From: JBGTSJ01 sp041940305
GTDB taxonomy: Bacteria > Planctomycetota > Planctomycetia > Planctomycetales > Planctomycetaceae
Assembly (NCBI GenBank): GCA_041940305.1
Contig: JBGTSJ010000002.1
Span: 310,001-374,000 of the forward strand
DNA: 64,000 bases
Reading direction: 5' to 3'
This document shows positions 35,623 to 45,243 of this stretch, one piece after another. The translations under genes were made by a program, and so were the position numbers. Under the pieces are notes generated by a model. That model worked only from the letters and a program-made list of their open reading frames with translations, was not told where the DNA came from and did not search any database. The first letter of the stretch is position 1, and each line of letters starts with the position of its first letter.

Positions 35623-38600
35623 ATGAGGATCGCAGCCTGTTGGATCGTGTTCGCATGCGTCGGACGCGCGTGCTTCGCGGATGGCTCACCGGTCGACTAC
35701 GCGACTGAGATCAAGCCCATCCTGACTGAACGCTGCCTCGCCTGCCACGGTGCGCTCAAGCAGGAGGGGGGACTTCGACTCGATACCGGGATGTCGGCCC
35801 GCGCGGGAGGCGACAGCGGGCCGGCGGTGGTGCCGGGGGATGTGGAGGGGAGCTACCTGATCGAGCGGGTGACGGCGGAGGATGCGTCGTACCGGATGCC
35901 GCCGGAAGGGGAACCCCTGACCGCGGAGCAGATCGCACACCTCAGAGCCTGGATCGAGCAGAACGCCGTCTCACCGGCCGATGAGGAGCCGGAACCGGAC
36001 CCGCGGGACCACTGGGCGTTTCGGCTCCCCGTGCGTCCGGAACTGCCGGCCGGCCCATACGCAGACTGGGGCGTCAATCCGATCGACTCCTTCATTGCTG
36101 CCCGGCATGAGGAACTGGGGCTGACTCGCGTTGATCCGGCTGAGAAGCACGTCCTCCTGCGTCGCGTGTATCTCGATCTGATCGGCCTCCCCCCCACGCA
36201 CGAGGAGTTGCTGGCCTTCGAGGCGGATGACTCGCCCGAGGCGTACGCGCGGGTCGTCGAAAGGCTGCTGGAGTCGCCGCAGTACGGCGAGCGGTGGGGA
36301 CGGCACTGGATGGACGTGTGGCGGTACGCCGACTGGTTCGGCCGCCGCATGGTGCCGGACGTGTGGAACAGTGCGCCGCAGGTCTGGCGGTGGCGGGACT
36401 GGATCGTGGCGTCGCTCAACGAAGACAAGGGTTACGACCAGATGGTCCGCGAGATGCTCGCCGCGGACGAGATCTCCCCGACCGATTACGAAGCGGGGGT
36501 GGCGACCGATTACCTGGTCCGCAACTGGTTCGCCCTCAACCCCAACCAGTGGATGCGGGACAACCTGGAGCACACCGGCAAGGCGTTCCTGGGCCTGACG
36601 TTCAACTGCGCGCACTGCCACGATCACAAGTACGACCCGATCCTGCAGGATGAGTACTTTGGCTTCCGGGCGTTCTTCGAGCCGATCGGCATCCGGCAGG
36701 ATCGCGTGGTCGGCGAGCCGGACCCCGGTGCGTTTGTCGAATACGAATACGGCGTGCTGCGCAAGATCCAGCGGCTGGGTTCGGTGCGGATCTTCGACAA
36801 GCACGCCGATGCGCCGACGTGGTTCTACACCGGCGGCGATGAGCGGAACCGCGTCGCCGACCGCGGCTCGATGCCGCCCGTCGTCCCCGCCTTCCTGGGC
36901 GGCGAACGCCTGACGATCGAGCCGATCGACCTGCCGCCGGAAGCGTACTACCCCGGCCTGCGGCCCGAAATCCAGCAGCAGGAACTCGCCGCCGCGGCGG
37001 ACGCCGTCCAGCAGGCCGAGGCCGCGCTCGAAGCGACGCCGAGTCCCACGGAGGAAGAACTGGCGCCGCTCCAACTGCAACTCGCCGAAGCCCAGGCCGC
37101 ACTGGACGCTGCCATCGCAGCCAGCGATCAGGGAGCGCTGCGCGGCGGGCAATCGTTACTGCTCGATGCCAGCGGGGGGAGGCGGATCGTCAACAACCCG
37201 CTGACCAGCGTGTCGTCGCTGGAGGACGGCTCTGAACTGCGGTTTGAGTTGCTCATCCTGCAGGACGCACATTTCAACGTGCAACTGGCGAAGGACACGC
37301 AGGCCGGGCTGACGTCCAGCTGCATCATGTTCGAGAACGGGCAGATCCACGCGTACCAGCCGGGGACCTTCTCCCCCTTCCAGGTGGGGACCTACGATGT
37401 CGCCGCCGGACAGAACCGCTTCTCGGTGACCTTGCGGCTGGACCGCGCGGCCGACGTGTGCCACCTGAGCGTGCAGGCTGGTGACGAGCAGTTGCTGGTG
37501 GACAATGTGCCGGTTGCGTTGCACGGCTGGAACCCGATCGGGAATCCGCTGCAGGCGATCACGCTCGATGCCCGGCCGGGGGCGATCGTGGCCGTGGACG
37601 ACATCGTGGTGCGGACGGCCGATGCGCAGGCCGACGGCAGCGGCACGCTGACATTCGACTTCGAGGCCCCCGACTACACCGACGGCGACGACATCCTCGG
37701 CATCCAGGGGTGGTCCGCGTCGCATTACTGCGAGGCGGGGTCGCTGTCGTCGGTCCGGAAAGCGATCGACAACGGCGCGCTCACCGCCGAGCGGCAGACC
37801 GTCGCCGCGGCGCAGCAGGCCCTCGCGGTGCGAATGCTGCCCCGGGAAACCGCCGCCGCCCGTGTCGCGGCGGCCCATGCGACGGCGAACAGCGTCGCCG
37901 CCCGCATCGCGGCCGACAACGCCCGGTATGGGGTGACCGAGAGCGACGACGTGGATGCGACTGTGCGCACGGCCAGCCTGGCCGAGCGGACGGCCCGCGT
38001 CGCCACCTGCGAAGCCGATCTGCTGGCCGCGAAGCTCGCCCGGTCGACGGCCGAAACGCTGCCGGCCGACAACGCGGACCGCGCCACTCAACTGGAGGCC
38101 GCCATCAAGCAAATCGCGGCCGCGGAGTCCGCTCTAGCGACGGCCAGGACCGCCCTGGAAGATCCTGCGCAGGAGCTGACATATACGGCGTTCAGCCCGG
38201 TCTATCCGTCGCAGAGCAGCGGCCGCCGCAAAGCGCTGGCGGAGTGGATCACCAGCCCCGAGAACCCGCTCACGCCACGGGTGGCCGTCAATCACATCTG
38301 GATGCGGCATTTCGGCGAACCGCTGGTCCAGACGGTCAACGATTTCGGCCGCAACGGGGCGGACCCGTCGCATCCTCAACTGCTGGACTGGCTGGCGGTC
38401 GAGTTCGTCGAGAACGGCTGGAGCATGAAGCACCTGCACCGGCTGATTGTGACGTCGGCGACGTACCGGCTGGCTTCGTCAGGCGAGGCAGGCAGCGAGG
38501 CCGCCACGGCGGCGATCGCCCACAACGAGGAGATCGACCCCGACAATGTGTACCTGTGGCGGGCCCACGTCCGGCGGATGGAAGCCGAAGTCGTCCGCGA

Positions 38601-39099
38601 CAGCCTGCTTGCCGTCGCCGGCAAGCTGGACCTCACCATCGGCGGCCAGGAACTGGAGAACGGAGAAGCGCTGACCACGTTCCGCCGCAGCCTGTATTAC
38701 AGCTGCCATCCGGAAGGGGACGGCAAGAGCGCGATCGGACGGCTGTTCGACGGGGCCGACGCCGTCGAATGCTACCGCCGCACCGAGACCATCATCCCGC
38801 AGCAGGCGCTGGCGCTCACCAACAGCGACCTGATTCACAGCCAGAGCGCCGCTGTCGCAGCCGGCCTGTTCGCGGCCGTCAGCACCGCGGCCGAGCCCGA
38901 GTCGGCGTTCATCGAACGGGCGTTCCTGGTGATGCTCACGCGGGCGCCGACCGACGCCGAACGGACGCTCTGCCAGAAGTACCTCGCGCAGCAGCTCGCC
39001 CAGCTGCAGGAGGACAGCGCCGCAGACCCCGCGGCCGCAGCCCGCGAAAGCCTGGTGCGCGTCCTGTTTAATCACAATGACTTTCAGTCGATCCGGTAG
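35623..39099 (+). CDS. PSD1-type protein: planctomycete cytochrome c, DUF1549, DUF1553
   Basis: An 1158-residue exported protein. A signal peptide (about 1-20) is followed by a c-type haem motif CLACH (38-42) in the planctomycete cytochrome c domain, then DUF1549 (about 140-350) containing a second motif CAHCH (329-333). A long insertion follows, with alanine-rich coiled coil (about 460-510), a LamG/jelly-roll-like region (about 510-700) and a second Ala-rich helix (about 710-860). DUF1553 closes the protein (about 870-1150). The start at 35623 gives the signal peptide directly. Paired with the DUF1501 gene downstream, the standard planctomycete partner. Function unproven; proposed roles are extracellular redox or polysaccharide handling. 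Confidence 0.9.
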   Translation: MRIAACWIVFACVGRACFADGSPVDYATEIKPILTERCLACHGALKQEGGLRLDTGMSARAGGDSGPAVVPGDVEGSYLIERVTAEDASYRMPPEGEPLTAEQIAHLRAWIEQNAVSPADEEPEPDPRDHWAFRLPVRPELPAGPYADWGVNPIDSFIAARHEELGLTRVDPAEKHVLLRRVYLDLIGLPPTHEELLAFEADDSPEAYARVVERLLESPQYGERWGRHWMDVWRYADWFGRRMVPDVWNSAPQVWRWRDWIVASLNEDKGYDQMVREMLAADEISPTDYEAGVATDYLVRNWFALNPNQWMRDNLEHTGKAFLGLTFNCAHCHDHKYDPILQDEYFGFRAFFEPIGIRQDRVVGEPDPGAFVEYEYGVLRKIQRLGSVRIFDKHADAPTWFYTGGDERNRVADRGSMPPVVPAFLGGERLTIEPIDLPPEAYYPGLRPEIQQQELAAAADAVQQAEAALEATPSPTEEELAPLQLQLAEAQAALDAAIAASDQGALRGGQSLLLDASGGRRIVNNPLTSVSSLEDGSELRFELLILQDAHFNVQLAKDTQAGLTSSCIMFENGQIHAYQPGTFSPFQVGTYDVAAGQNRFSVTLRLDRAADVCHLSVQAGDEQLLVDNVPVALHGWNPIGNPLQAITLDARPGAIVAVDDIVVRTADAQADGSGTLTFDFEAPDYTDGDDILGIQGWSASHYCEAGSLSSVRKAIDNGALTAERQTVAAAQQALAVRMLPRETAAARVAAAHATANSVAARIAADNARYGVTESDDVDATVRTASLAERTARVATCEADLLAAKLARSTAETLPADNADRATQLEAAIKQIAAAESALATARTALEDPAQELTYTAFSPVYPSQSSGRRKALAEWITSPENPLTPRVAVNHIWMRHFGEPLVQTVNDFGRNGADPSHPQLLDWLAVEFVENGWSMKHLHRLIVTSATYRLASSGEAGSEAATAAIAHNEEIDPDNVYLWRAHVRRMEAEVVRDSLLAVAGKLDLTIGGQELENGEALTTFRRSLYYSCHPEGDGKSAIGRLFDGADAVECYRRTETIIPQQALALTNSDLIHSQSAAVAAGLFAAVSTAAEPESAFIERAFLVMLTRAPTDAERTLCQKYLAQQLAQLQEDSAADPAAAARESLVRVLFNHNDFQSIR

Positions 39100-39105
39100 A
39101 CCAAC

Positions 39106-39200
39106 GTAGCCAGGTCACTCCGTGACCCGGAAGCGGTGTACATCAGAGAGTTGAATCGCCCAAGTGAGCGGACCCCGCGTCACGGAGTGACGCGGCTACT
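39106..39200. repeat. Inverted pair of GTAGCC hairpin repeats between PSD1 and DUF1501 genes
   Basis: Left unit GTAGCCAGGTCACTCCGTGA begins 7 bases after the PSD1 stop (hairpin GGTCAC/GTGACC, 39113-39127). The right unit is its inverse, ending GACGCGGCTAC, with perfect 9-bp arms CCGCGTCAC/GTGACGCGG (39175-39195). The same arrangement flanks 40723-41030. Confidence 0.7.
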
Positions 39201-39222
39201 ACTGACTTGCGAATCTAAGCGA

Positions 39223-40722
39223 ATGAGTCACATGAGAAATCAGACACACGGCCCCTGTTGCGGACAGATCCGGCGGCGCACGTTCCTCGCCGACATGGGG
39301 ATGGGGTTCACCGGCCTGGCGCTGGGCTCGATGCTGGCGGACGACGGCATCCTCCGCGCGGCCGAGGCGGCGCATTTGCCGCCCGACGGCAACCGGCACT
39401 TCGCCCCCAAGGCGAAGTCGGTCATCTGGGTGTTCCTCTCCGGCGGCTACAGCCACCTGGAGACGTTCGATCCCAAGCCGGCGCTCAACGAGCACGCCGG
39501 CAAGACGTTCGACAAGACGCCGTTCGAGAACCCGATCGATTCGCCGCTGCAGATGAAGCGGTTCCGCTCGGTGGCGGCCGAAGAAGTCAACGTCCGCGAC
39601 GTGTACCCCACCATCTACCCCATGCAGGTGGGGTTCAAGAAGGCCGGTGAAAGCGGGATCGAAATCACCGACTGGTGGCCGCACCTGGCGGGGGTCGTCG
39701 ACGACCTCTGCTTCGTCCGCAACATGTGGACCACCGACAACGACCACGCCGCCGAGAACCAGATCCACACCGGACGCCACCGGCTGGACGAACCGCAGCC
39801 CTGCATCGGCTCGTGGATTCACTACGGACTCGGCACCGGCAACGAGAACCTGCCGAAGTTCGTGGTCATCGGCGGACCGACGCGGACCGACACGCGGCAG
39901 TCGATCGACTCGTACTACCTCGGTCCGGAGCACGCCGGCGTCCCGCTGGAACTCGATCCGCAGAACCCGCTGCCGTTCGGCCGCAGGCAGGCCGACCAGT
40001 CCGCGGCAGCCCAGCGGAACGAATACGAGATGATCCGCGATCTCAACGAGTTGACCGCGGTTGCCTATCCCGAAGACCCCGCGCTGCGGGCGCGGATCAA
40101 GGCGTACGAGCTGGCGTTCCGGATGCAGGCCGCGGTCCCCGAAGCGCTCGACTTCGCTCCCGAGACGCAGGCCACGCAGGAACTGTACGGCCTCAACAAC
40201 GACGCCACGAAGCTCGCCGGCCAGCGGCTGCTCGCCGCGCGGCGGATGATCGAGCGCGGCGTGCGGTTCGTGCAGGTGTTCCCGTCCACGTACGGGGTCT
40301 GGGACTCGCATCAGAAGCTCAAGGAGAACCATGAGCGGCTGTGCGGCACCATCGACCTGCCGATCACCGGCCTCATCCAGGACCTAAAGCAGCGCGGCCT
40401 GATGGACGAGACGGTCGTGGTGTTCTGCACCGAGTTCGGCCGCACGCCCGGCCTCGAACTCCGCGGCGGCGGCACCGACGGCCGCGACCATCACCCCAAC
40501 GGGTTCACCATCTGGATGGCCGGCGCCGGCCTGAAGCGCGGCTACGTGCACGGCGAAACCGACGAACTCGGCTACCACGCCCTCGGCGAAGGGCACTACG
40601 TCACCGACCTGCACGCCACAGTCCTGCACCTGCTGGGCCTCGACGGCCGCCGCCTCGAAGTCCCCGGCCGCAAACGACTCGACATCGACCACGGCAAACC
40701 GATTCTCGACATCCTCGCCTAA
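39223..40722 (+). CDS. DUF1501 Tat-exported protein
   Basis: A 499-residue protein of the DUF1501 family (alkaline phosphatase/sulfatase-like fold). The N-terminus has a Tat motif (RRRTFLADMGMG) followed by a hydrophobic stretch. Family blocks include SVIWVFLSGGYSHLETFDPK, CFVRNMWTTDNDHA and EFGRTPG, with DGRDHHPNGFT near the C-terminus. The start at 39223 excludes the hairpin repeat that an extension to 39136 would have to encode. It is the partner of the PSD1 gene upstream and ends against another hairpin repeat. Confidence 0.92.
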   Translation: MSHMRNQTHGPCCGQIRRRTFLADMGMGFTGLALGSMLADDGILRAAEAAHLPPDGNRHFAPKAKSVIWVFLSGGYSHLETFDPKPALNEHAGKTFDKTPFENPIDSPLQMKRFRSVAAEEVNVRDVYPTIYPMQVGFKKAGESGIEITDWWPHLAGVVDDLCFVRNMWTTDNDHAAENQIHTGRHRLDEPQPCIGSWIHYGLGTGNENLPKFVVIGGPTRTDTRQSIDSYYLGPEHAGVPLELDPQNPLPFGRRQADQSAAAQRNEYEMIRDLNELTAVAYPEDPALRARIKAYELAFRMQAAVPEALDFAPETQATQELYGLNNDATKLAGQRLLAARRMIERGVRFVQVFPSTYGVWDSHQKLKENHERLCGTIDLPITGLIQDLKQRGLMDETVVVFCTEFGRTPGLELRGGGTDGRDHHPNGFTIWMAGAGLKRGYVHGETDELGYHALGEGHYVTDLHATVLHLLGLDGRRLEVPGRKRLDIDHGKPILDILA

Positions 40723-41055
40723 AGTAGCCGAGCCACTCCGTGACTCGGAATCAGCGCACATTCAACAACAAATCCTGCCCACGTACTTCAGCGCCCGCGT
40801 AATACCAGCCCCCATCGACGCCGTCTTATCATCATTGACGCAAATTGACGTGAGGTTCCGCCCAAACCTCTGTAGCCGGCCTCGGTGAGGCCGGGCGAGC
40901 GGGTGAAAGCCCGACGACCCGGCTGGTTCGGACGGGGTCACAGACCCCGTCTACAGGTTTTGACGGAGGTTCGTCAGTGAACTCGTTTCGCATTCCACGC
41001 TGTCTCCGCGTCACGGAGTGACGCGGCTACTTTCCCGCCTATCCAAAGCACCTTC
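40723..41055. repeat. Composite repeat region: GTAGCC units flanking MITE-like family 1 copy C
   Basis: This 333-base gap is almost entirely repeat. A GTAGCCGAGCCACTCCGTGA unit begins right after the DUF1501 stop (40723-40749). Family 1 copy C spans 40851-40975, with hairpins CCGGCCTC/GAGGCCGG (40876-40894) and GACGGGGTC/GACCCCGTC (40931-40951) and imperfect terminal inverted repeats. An inverted unit ends GACGCGGCTAC (41006-41030). The amidohydrolase start follows 26 bases later. Confidence 0.8.
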
Positions 41056-41901
41056 GTGATCGTCGACGTCCATAGCCACATCTGGCGCTACCCGGACCAC
41101 TTCAGTGACGACTTCCGCAACCAGGCTCGCCGCGCGCGGGCCGGGACCGAGGTGGACCTCACCGTCCGCTGGGAGGACTACGACGCCCTCTCGCAGCCCG
41201 ACGTGCGCACCATCGTCTTCGGCGGCAAAGCCCGGCTGAGCGGCGTGTGGGTCGATGACCGGTTCGTTGCGGACTATGTCGCGGAGCATCCCGATCGGCT
41301 GATCGGCTTCCTGTCGGTCGACCCCACCCAGGACGGCTGGGAGCGAGAGCTGCGCGAGGGACACGAGGAGCTTGGCTTGCGCGGCATCAAGCTGCTTTCG
41401 ATGTATGCAGGCTTCCGTCCCGATGATCAGCGGCTGGACCCGCTGTGGAAATACGCGACGGAGCGCCGGCTCCCGGTACTGCTGCACACCGGCACGACGT
41501 TCGTCGCGCAGGCCCCGCTGGAGTGCACGCTGCCCCGGCATCTCGACACGGTCGCCACGCGATTCCCCGAAGTCCGGCTGATCCTCGCGCATCTAGGCCA
41601 TCCCTACGAGGGGGAATGCGTCGCCGTCATCCGCAAGCATCCCAACGCCTACGCCGACATCAGCGCCCTCCACTACCGGCCCTTCCAGCTGTACCACAGC
41701 CTGATGCTGGTGCAGGAATACGGCGTGTGGGACAAGGTGCTCTTCGGCACCGACTACCCCTTCACCAGCGTGCGGGCCACGCTCGACGGACTGCGCAGCC
41801 TCAACAATATGGTGGAAGGGACGCAACTCCCGCGGCTGAACTCGGAAGCAATCGAATCCCTGATTCAACGCAACAGCCTGTCGCTGCTGGGACTGCAGTA
41901 A
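41056..41901 (+). CDS. Amidohydrolase family protein (ACMSD-like)
   Basis: A 281-residue TIM-barrel metal hydrolase or decarboxylase of the amidohydrolase_2 group. Metal-site signatures are the opening VDVHSHIW (His6, His8), LLHTGTTF, LILAHLGHPYEGE and FGTDYPF. The start is a GTG at 41056 immediately before the first strand; no upstream ATG exists in frame without crossing the repeat region. Substrate unknown. It converges on the E2 gene with 46 bases between stops. Confidence 0.85.
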   Translation: MIVDVHSHIWRYPDHFSDDFRNQARRARAGTEVDLTVRWEDYDALSQPDVRTIVFGGKARLSGVWVDDRFVADYVAEHPDRLIGFLSVDPTQDGWERELREGHEELGLRGIKLLSMYAGFRPDDQRLDPLWKYATERRLPVLLHTGTTFVAQAPLECTLPRHLDTVATRFPEVRLILAHLGHPYEGECVAVIRKHPNAYADISALHYRPFQLYHSLMLVQEYGVWDKVLFGTDYPFTSVRATLDGLRSLNNMVEGTQLPRLNSEAIESLIQRNSLSLLGLQ

Positions 41902-41930
41902 AATCTCAGCCGTCCCAATGGACCCCGCAG

Positions 41931-41953
41931 CACTCGGTGACTGCCGGCTACTC
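41931..41953. repeat. Decayed GTAGCC-type unit at the E2 stop codon
   Basis: CACTCGGTGACTGCCGGCTAC resembles the inverted unit CGGAGTGACGCGGCTAC at 39184-39200. Read on the minus strand its TAGCC supplies the TAG stop of the E2 gene (41948-41950). Confidence 0.4.
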
Positions 41954-43147
41954 TTGTACCGCTTCAATCCGCTTGACCAGCGACTGAAGGAACCGCGCGG
42001 CCGGCGCGCCGTCCGCGATGCGGTGATCGAACGTCAGACTCAATGTCAGCCGATGCCGAGCCGAAATGCCGCCGTCGTCCATCACGACCGGTACCCGGCG
42101 GATCGCACCGATCCCAAGAATGGCGCATTCCGGCAGATTGATGACGGGAGTGAACGCATCAATTCCGAAACCGCCCAGGTTCGTCACGGTGAACGTCCCC
42201 CCGCTCAGTTCGTCACCAGTGCACCTGCGTGACCGCGCCCGCTCGATTAGGTCGCGCGTCGCGCTGGCCAGCCCCCGTAGATGCATGCGGTCGGCATGAC
42301 GGATCACCGGCACCAGCAGCCCCTCAGGCGTATCGACCGCAATGCCGATGTGAACGCCGTCCGGCTGCACCGGACCGGAATCCGTCCAGCGGCTGTTGAG
42401 CAGCGAATCCTCCCGCAGCGCCGCGGCCAGCTCGCTGATGATGATGTCTTGATAGGAAGGAATCGTATCGGACGAAGACCCGCCGGCCTTGAGTCGCTGC
42501 CGCAGCGCAACCAGCGCCTCTCCGTCAGCCTGCGTCGTTAACGTGACCGGCGCTGTCTCACGATGGCTGCGCGACATCCGCTCGGCGATCGTCCGCCGCA
42601 GCCCCGAAAGTTTCGACACAGCCGCATCCGCGCCGCTTGCCGCCGAGCCTCGCCCTGACGCCGCGCGCACATCCGCTTCGCGGATTCGCCCGTCACGACC
42701 GCTGCCGGTGATCGTCCGCGCCTCAACTCCCAGTTCTGCCGCCACGCGCGCCGCTCGCGGCGATATCTTGAGCCGCCCGCCAGCGGGAGACGCCGGCTCA
42801 TGGCTCCGCTGCGGCGCCGCCGGCTGCACGTCGTGCGTTTTCGGCGCAGAGACACCAGACTCGGCCGCTTCTGCCGCGCCTCCTTCCTCCGGCGGCTGTT
42901 CTCCGGCGGCGAGCAGCCAGCCGATCCGCGCCCCCACTTTGACGGTATCCCCTTCCTGCGGCCCTCCCGTAAGGATGTGCAGCACCCCTCCGTCCACCGA
43001 CTCGATCTCCTGCAGCGCCTTCTCGCTCTCCAGCGTGAACAGCGGATCCCCCGGCGCTACGCTCTCTCCGTCGCGCTTCAGCCACTCGCCGAACGTCCCC
43101 TCGTCCATGCTCCATCCCAACCGGGGGATCGTGATCTCAATTGCCAT
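41948..43147 (-). CDS. 2-oxoacid dehydrogenase E2, dihydrolipoyl acyltransferase
   Basis: A 399-residue acyltransferase core of a 2-oxoacid (or acetoin) dehydrogenase complex. A lipoyl domain (about 2-77, lipoylated Lys43 in LESEKALQEI) is followed by an Ala/Pro-rich linker, a peripheral subunit-binding domain (about 125-165, KISPRAARVAAELGV), then the catalytic domain ending FDHRIADGAPAA (His375, Asp379). The ATG at 43147 is preferred to the GTG at 43159 because the lipoyl domain begins at once. It follows the fused E1 gene by 61 bases. No E3 gene is present in the window. Confidence 0.92.
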   Translation of the reverse strand: MAIEITIPRLGWSMDEGTFGEWLKRDGESVAPGDPLFTLESEKALQEIESVDGGVLHILTGGPQEGDTVKVGARIGWLLAAGEQPPEEGGAAEAAESGVSAPKTHDVQPAAPQRSHEPASPAGGRLKISPRAARVAAELGVEARTITGSGRDGRIREADVRAASGRGSAASGADAAVSKLSGLRRTIAERMSRSHRETAPVTLTTQADGEALVALRQRLKAGGSSSDTIPSYQDIIISELAAALREDSLLNSRWTDSGPVQPDGVHIGIAVDTPEGLLVPVIRHADRMHLRGLASATRDLIERARSRRCTGDELSGGTFTVTNLGGFGIDAFTPVINLPECAILGIGAIRRVPVVMDDGGISARHRLTLSLTFDHRIADGAPAARFLQSLVKRIEAVQE

Positions 43148-43208
43148 ATGCAGGTTCACTCAGCCAGAAGTGAGAGTACAGAAGTGGAATCAGGCCCCGT
43201 CCCAATCG

Positions 43209-45215
43209 TCATTCGTCAAGCAGGTCCCGCATCGCCCGGAGGAGGTCATCCGGACCCGGCACCACAGCCTGCTCCAGAGTCGGACTGTACGGCGTCGGTG
43301 CAAACACCCCCTGCAGCCGGCGGATTGGAGCGTCCAGATCGTCAAAACCGGCGTCGGCGACCCCCGCCGCGATCTCAGCCGCGACGCTGCACGGAGCAAA
43401 AGCTTCATCCACGACCAGCAGTCGACCGGTCTTCGCCACCGACCTCAGGATCGCGTCGATATCCAGTGGCGAGACCGTCCGCGGATCGACGACCTCGATC
43501 TCCACTCCTTCCGCAGCGAGCGCGTCCGCGGCCGCCAGCGCGTGCCGCGTCATCAGGCCGAGCGCCACCACGGTGGCGTCGCGTCCAGTCCGCAGCACTC
43601 GCGCCCGACCGAATTCAATCTCGTAGTCCTCCTCGGGCACCGGTCCTTTGACGGCCAGCAGTTCGCGATGCTCCAGGAACAGTACTGGGTCCTGGCAGCG
43701 CAACGCCCGCGCGAACAACCCCTTCGCATCATACGGCGTCGACGGCATCAACACGCGCAGTCCCGGGATGTGTGAGTAGATCGAGTGATAGCTGCCCGAG
43801 TGGTGCGTCGCCGCCGAATGCCCGATGCCGACGCAGCCCCGCAGCAGCACCGGCATCGTCAGCCGCCCGCTCGACATGTACTGCATCTTGGCGATCTGGT
43901 TGATGATCTCGCCGAACGCGTCGTTGATGAAATCAATGAACATGAAATCTACAACCGGCCGCGAACCCGTCATCGCCGCCCCCCCCGCCAGCCCCACGAA
44001 TCCGCGTTCACAGATCGGCGTGTCGCACAGCCGCGCCGCCCCGTATTTGGCGAACAGTCCGCTCGTCGTCGCAAAGTTCCCACCCCGCACGCCGATCCCC
44101 TCCCCCATCACGAAGATCGCCGGGTTGCGCTCCATCTCCCGGTCCAGCACCTCGTGCGTCGCCTGGATGAACGACAGCATTCGCCCCGACTCCGGCGGCT
44201 CCGTCCGATCCCCCTCCTTCGTCGTGATATTCGGCGAAGCGTCCGCCTCCGCGCGTTCGCAGTACACGTGCGCGGTCGCCGTCGATGGCTCCGGCCAGCC
44301 CCCCTGCTCCGCCGACTGACTCGCATCGCGGACCTGGGCCTGGATCTCCGCGTCGATCTCCTTCAGTTGCTCCGCCGTGGCGACGCCGGATTCGATCATC
44401 CGCCCGCGCAGCCGGTTGATCGGACACTTCTCTTTCCAGACGGCGACGTCCTCGCGCGTCCGGTACGTGTAGTCCCCCATCCCCTCGGCGTGCGCGCGCG
44501 TCCGGTACGTCTTGCACTCCAGCAGTGTCGGCCCACCGCCCGATCTCGCCCGCCCCACCGCCGCCCGCGCCGCCTCGTACACCGCGACCGCATCATTGCC
44601 GTCCACCTCCTCGCCGTGCATCCCGTAATTCGCCGCCCGCCGGCCGACATCCGGAATGCCGCTCGCATACGCGAACGGAACCTCCGTCGCGAACTGGTTG
44701 TTCTCGCAGACAAACAACACCGGCAGCTTCCAGATGCTCGCCATGTTGAGTCCCTCATGGAACGCGCCGTTGTTGACGGCCCCGTCTCCGAAGAACGCCA
44801 CCGCCACGTGAGGCTGTTCGAGCAGTTTGAACGTGTAGCCTCCGCCGCACGCCTGCAGGATCGACGGCCCCACGATTCCGCTGGTCCCCATCAGGCCGAT
44901 CTCGGGAGCGAACAGGTGCATGCTCCCGCCCCGCCCCTGCGAGACTCCCGTCGCCCGGCCGAACAGTTCGGCGATCAGCGATTCGGGCGAGACCCCCTTC
45001 GCAAGCGCGTGTCCATGACCGCGGTGCGTGCTGAACACCACGTCCTGCGGACTCAGATGGGCGCACACGCCGGCCGCCACCGCCTCCTGCCCGACATACG
45101 TATGACACGCCCCCAGCACCAGCCCCCGCTGGTGACAGCGCGCCAACTGCTCCTCCGTATGACGGATCAGCAGCATCGTGCGATACAGATCAAGCAGGGG
45201 AATCGAGTCAGACAT
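43209..45215 (-). CDS. 2-oxoacid dehydrogenase E1, alpha and beta subunits fused
   Basis: A 668-residue thiamine-diphosphate enzyme combining E1 alpha (about 1-310) and E1 beta (about 345-668). The ThDP motif is GDGAVNNGAFHEGLNMAS (143-160) ending in ENN. The beta part begins FIQATHEVLDREMERNP and contains GEGIGVRGGNF, TPICERGFVGLAGGAAM and the C-terminal DPRTVSPLD. Such fusions occur in acetoin and branched-chain or pyruvate-type complexes. It pairs with the E2 gene downstream. The preferred 2-oxoacid is unknown; the neighbouring kinase and SDR suggest a sugar or polyol-derived acid. Confidence 0.92.
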   Translation of the reverse strand: MSDSIPLLDLYRTMLLIRHTEEQLARCHQRGLVLGACHTYVGQEAVAAGVCAHLSPQDVVFSTHRGHGHALAKGVSPESLIAELFGRATGVSQGRGGSMHLFAPEIGLMGTSGIVGPSILQACGGGYTFKLLEQPHVAVAFFGDGAVNNGAFHEGLNMASIWKLPVLFVCENNQFATEVPFAYASGIPDVGRRAANYGMHGEEVDGNDAVAVYEAARAAVGRARSGGGPTLLECKTYRTRAHAEGMGDYTYRTREDVAVWKEKCPINRLRGRMIESGVATAEQLKEIDAEIQAQVRDASQSAEQGGWPEPSTATAHVYCERAEADASPNITTKEGDRTEPPESGRMLSFIQATHEVLDREMERNPAIFVMGEGIGVRGGNFATTSGLFAKYGAARLCDTPICERGFVGLAGGAAMTGSRPVVDFMFIDFINDAFGEIINQIAKMQYMSSGRLTMPVLLRGCVGIGHSAATHHSGSYHSIYSHIPGLRVLMPSTPYDAKGLFARALRCQDPVLFLEHRELLAVKGPVPEEDYEIEFGRARVLRTGRDATVVALGLMTRHALAAADALAAEGVEIEVVDPRTVSPLDIDAILRSVAKTGRLLVVDEAFAPCSVAAEIAAGVADAGFDDLDAPIRRLQGVFAPTPYSPTLEQAVVPGPDDLLRAMRDLLDE

Positions 45216-45243
45216 GTGAGACGGAGAGTAGTGAGAGGGGGAA

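Noticed and set aside
37710..39071. 453-codon frame overlapping the PSD1 gene on the same strand
   Set aside because: Arg/Gly-rich out-of-frame reading of the DUF1553 region; the in-frame PSD1 domain is clear.
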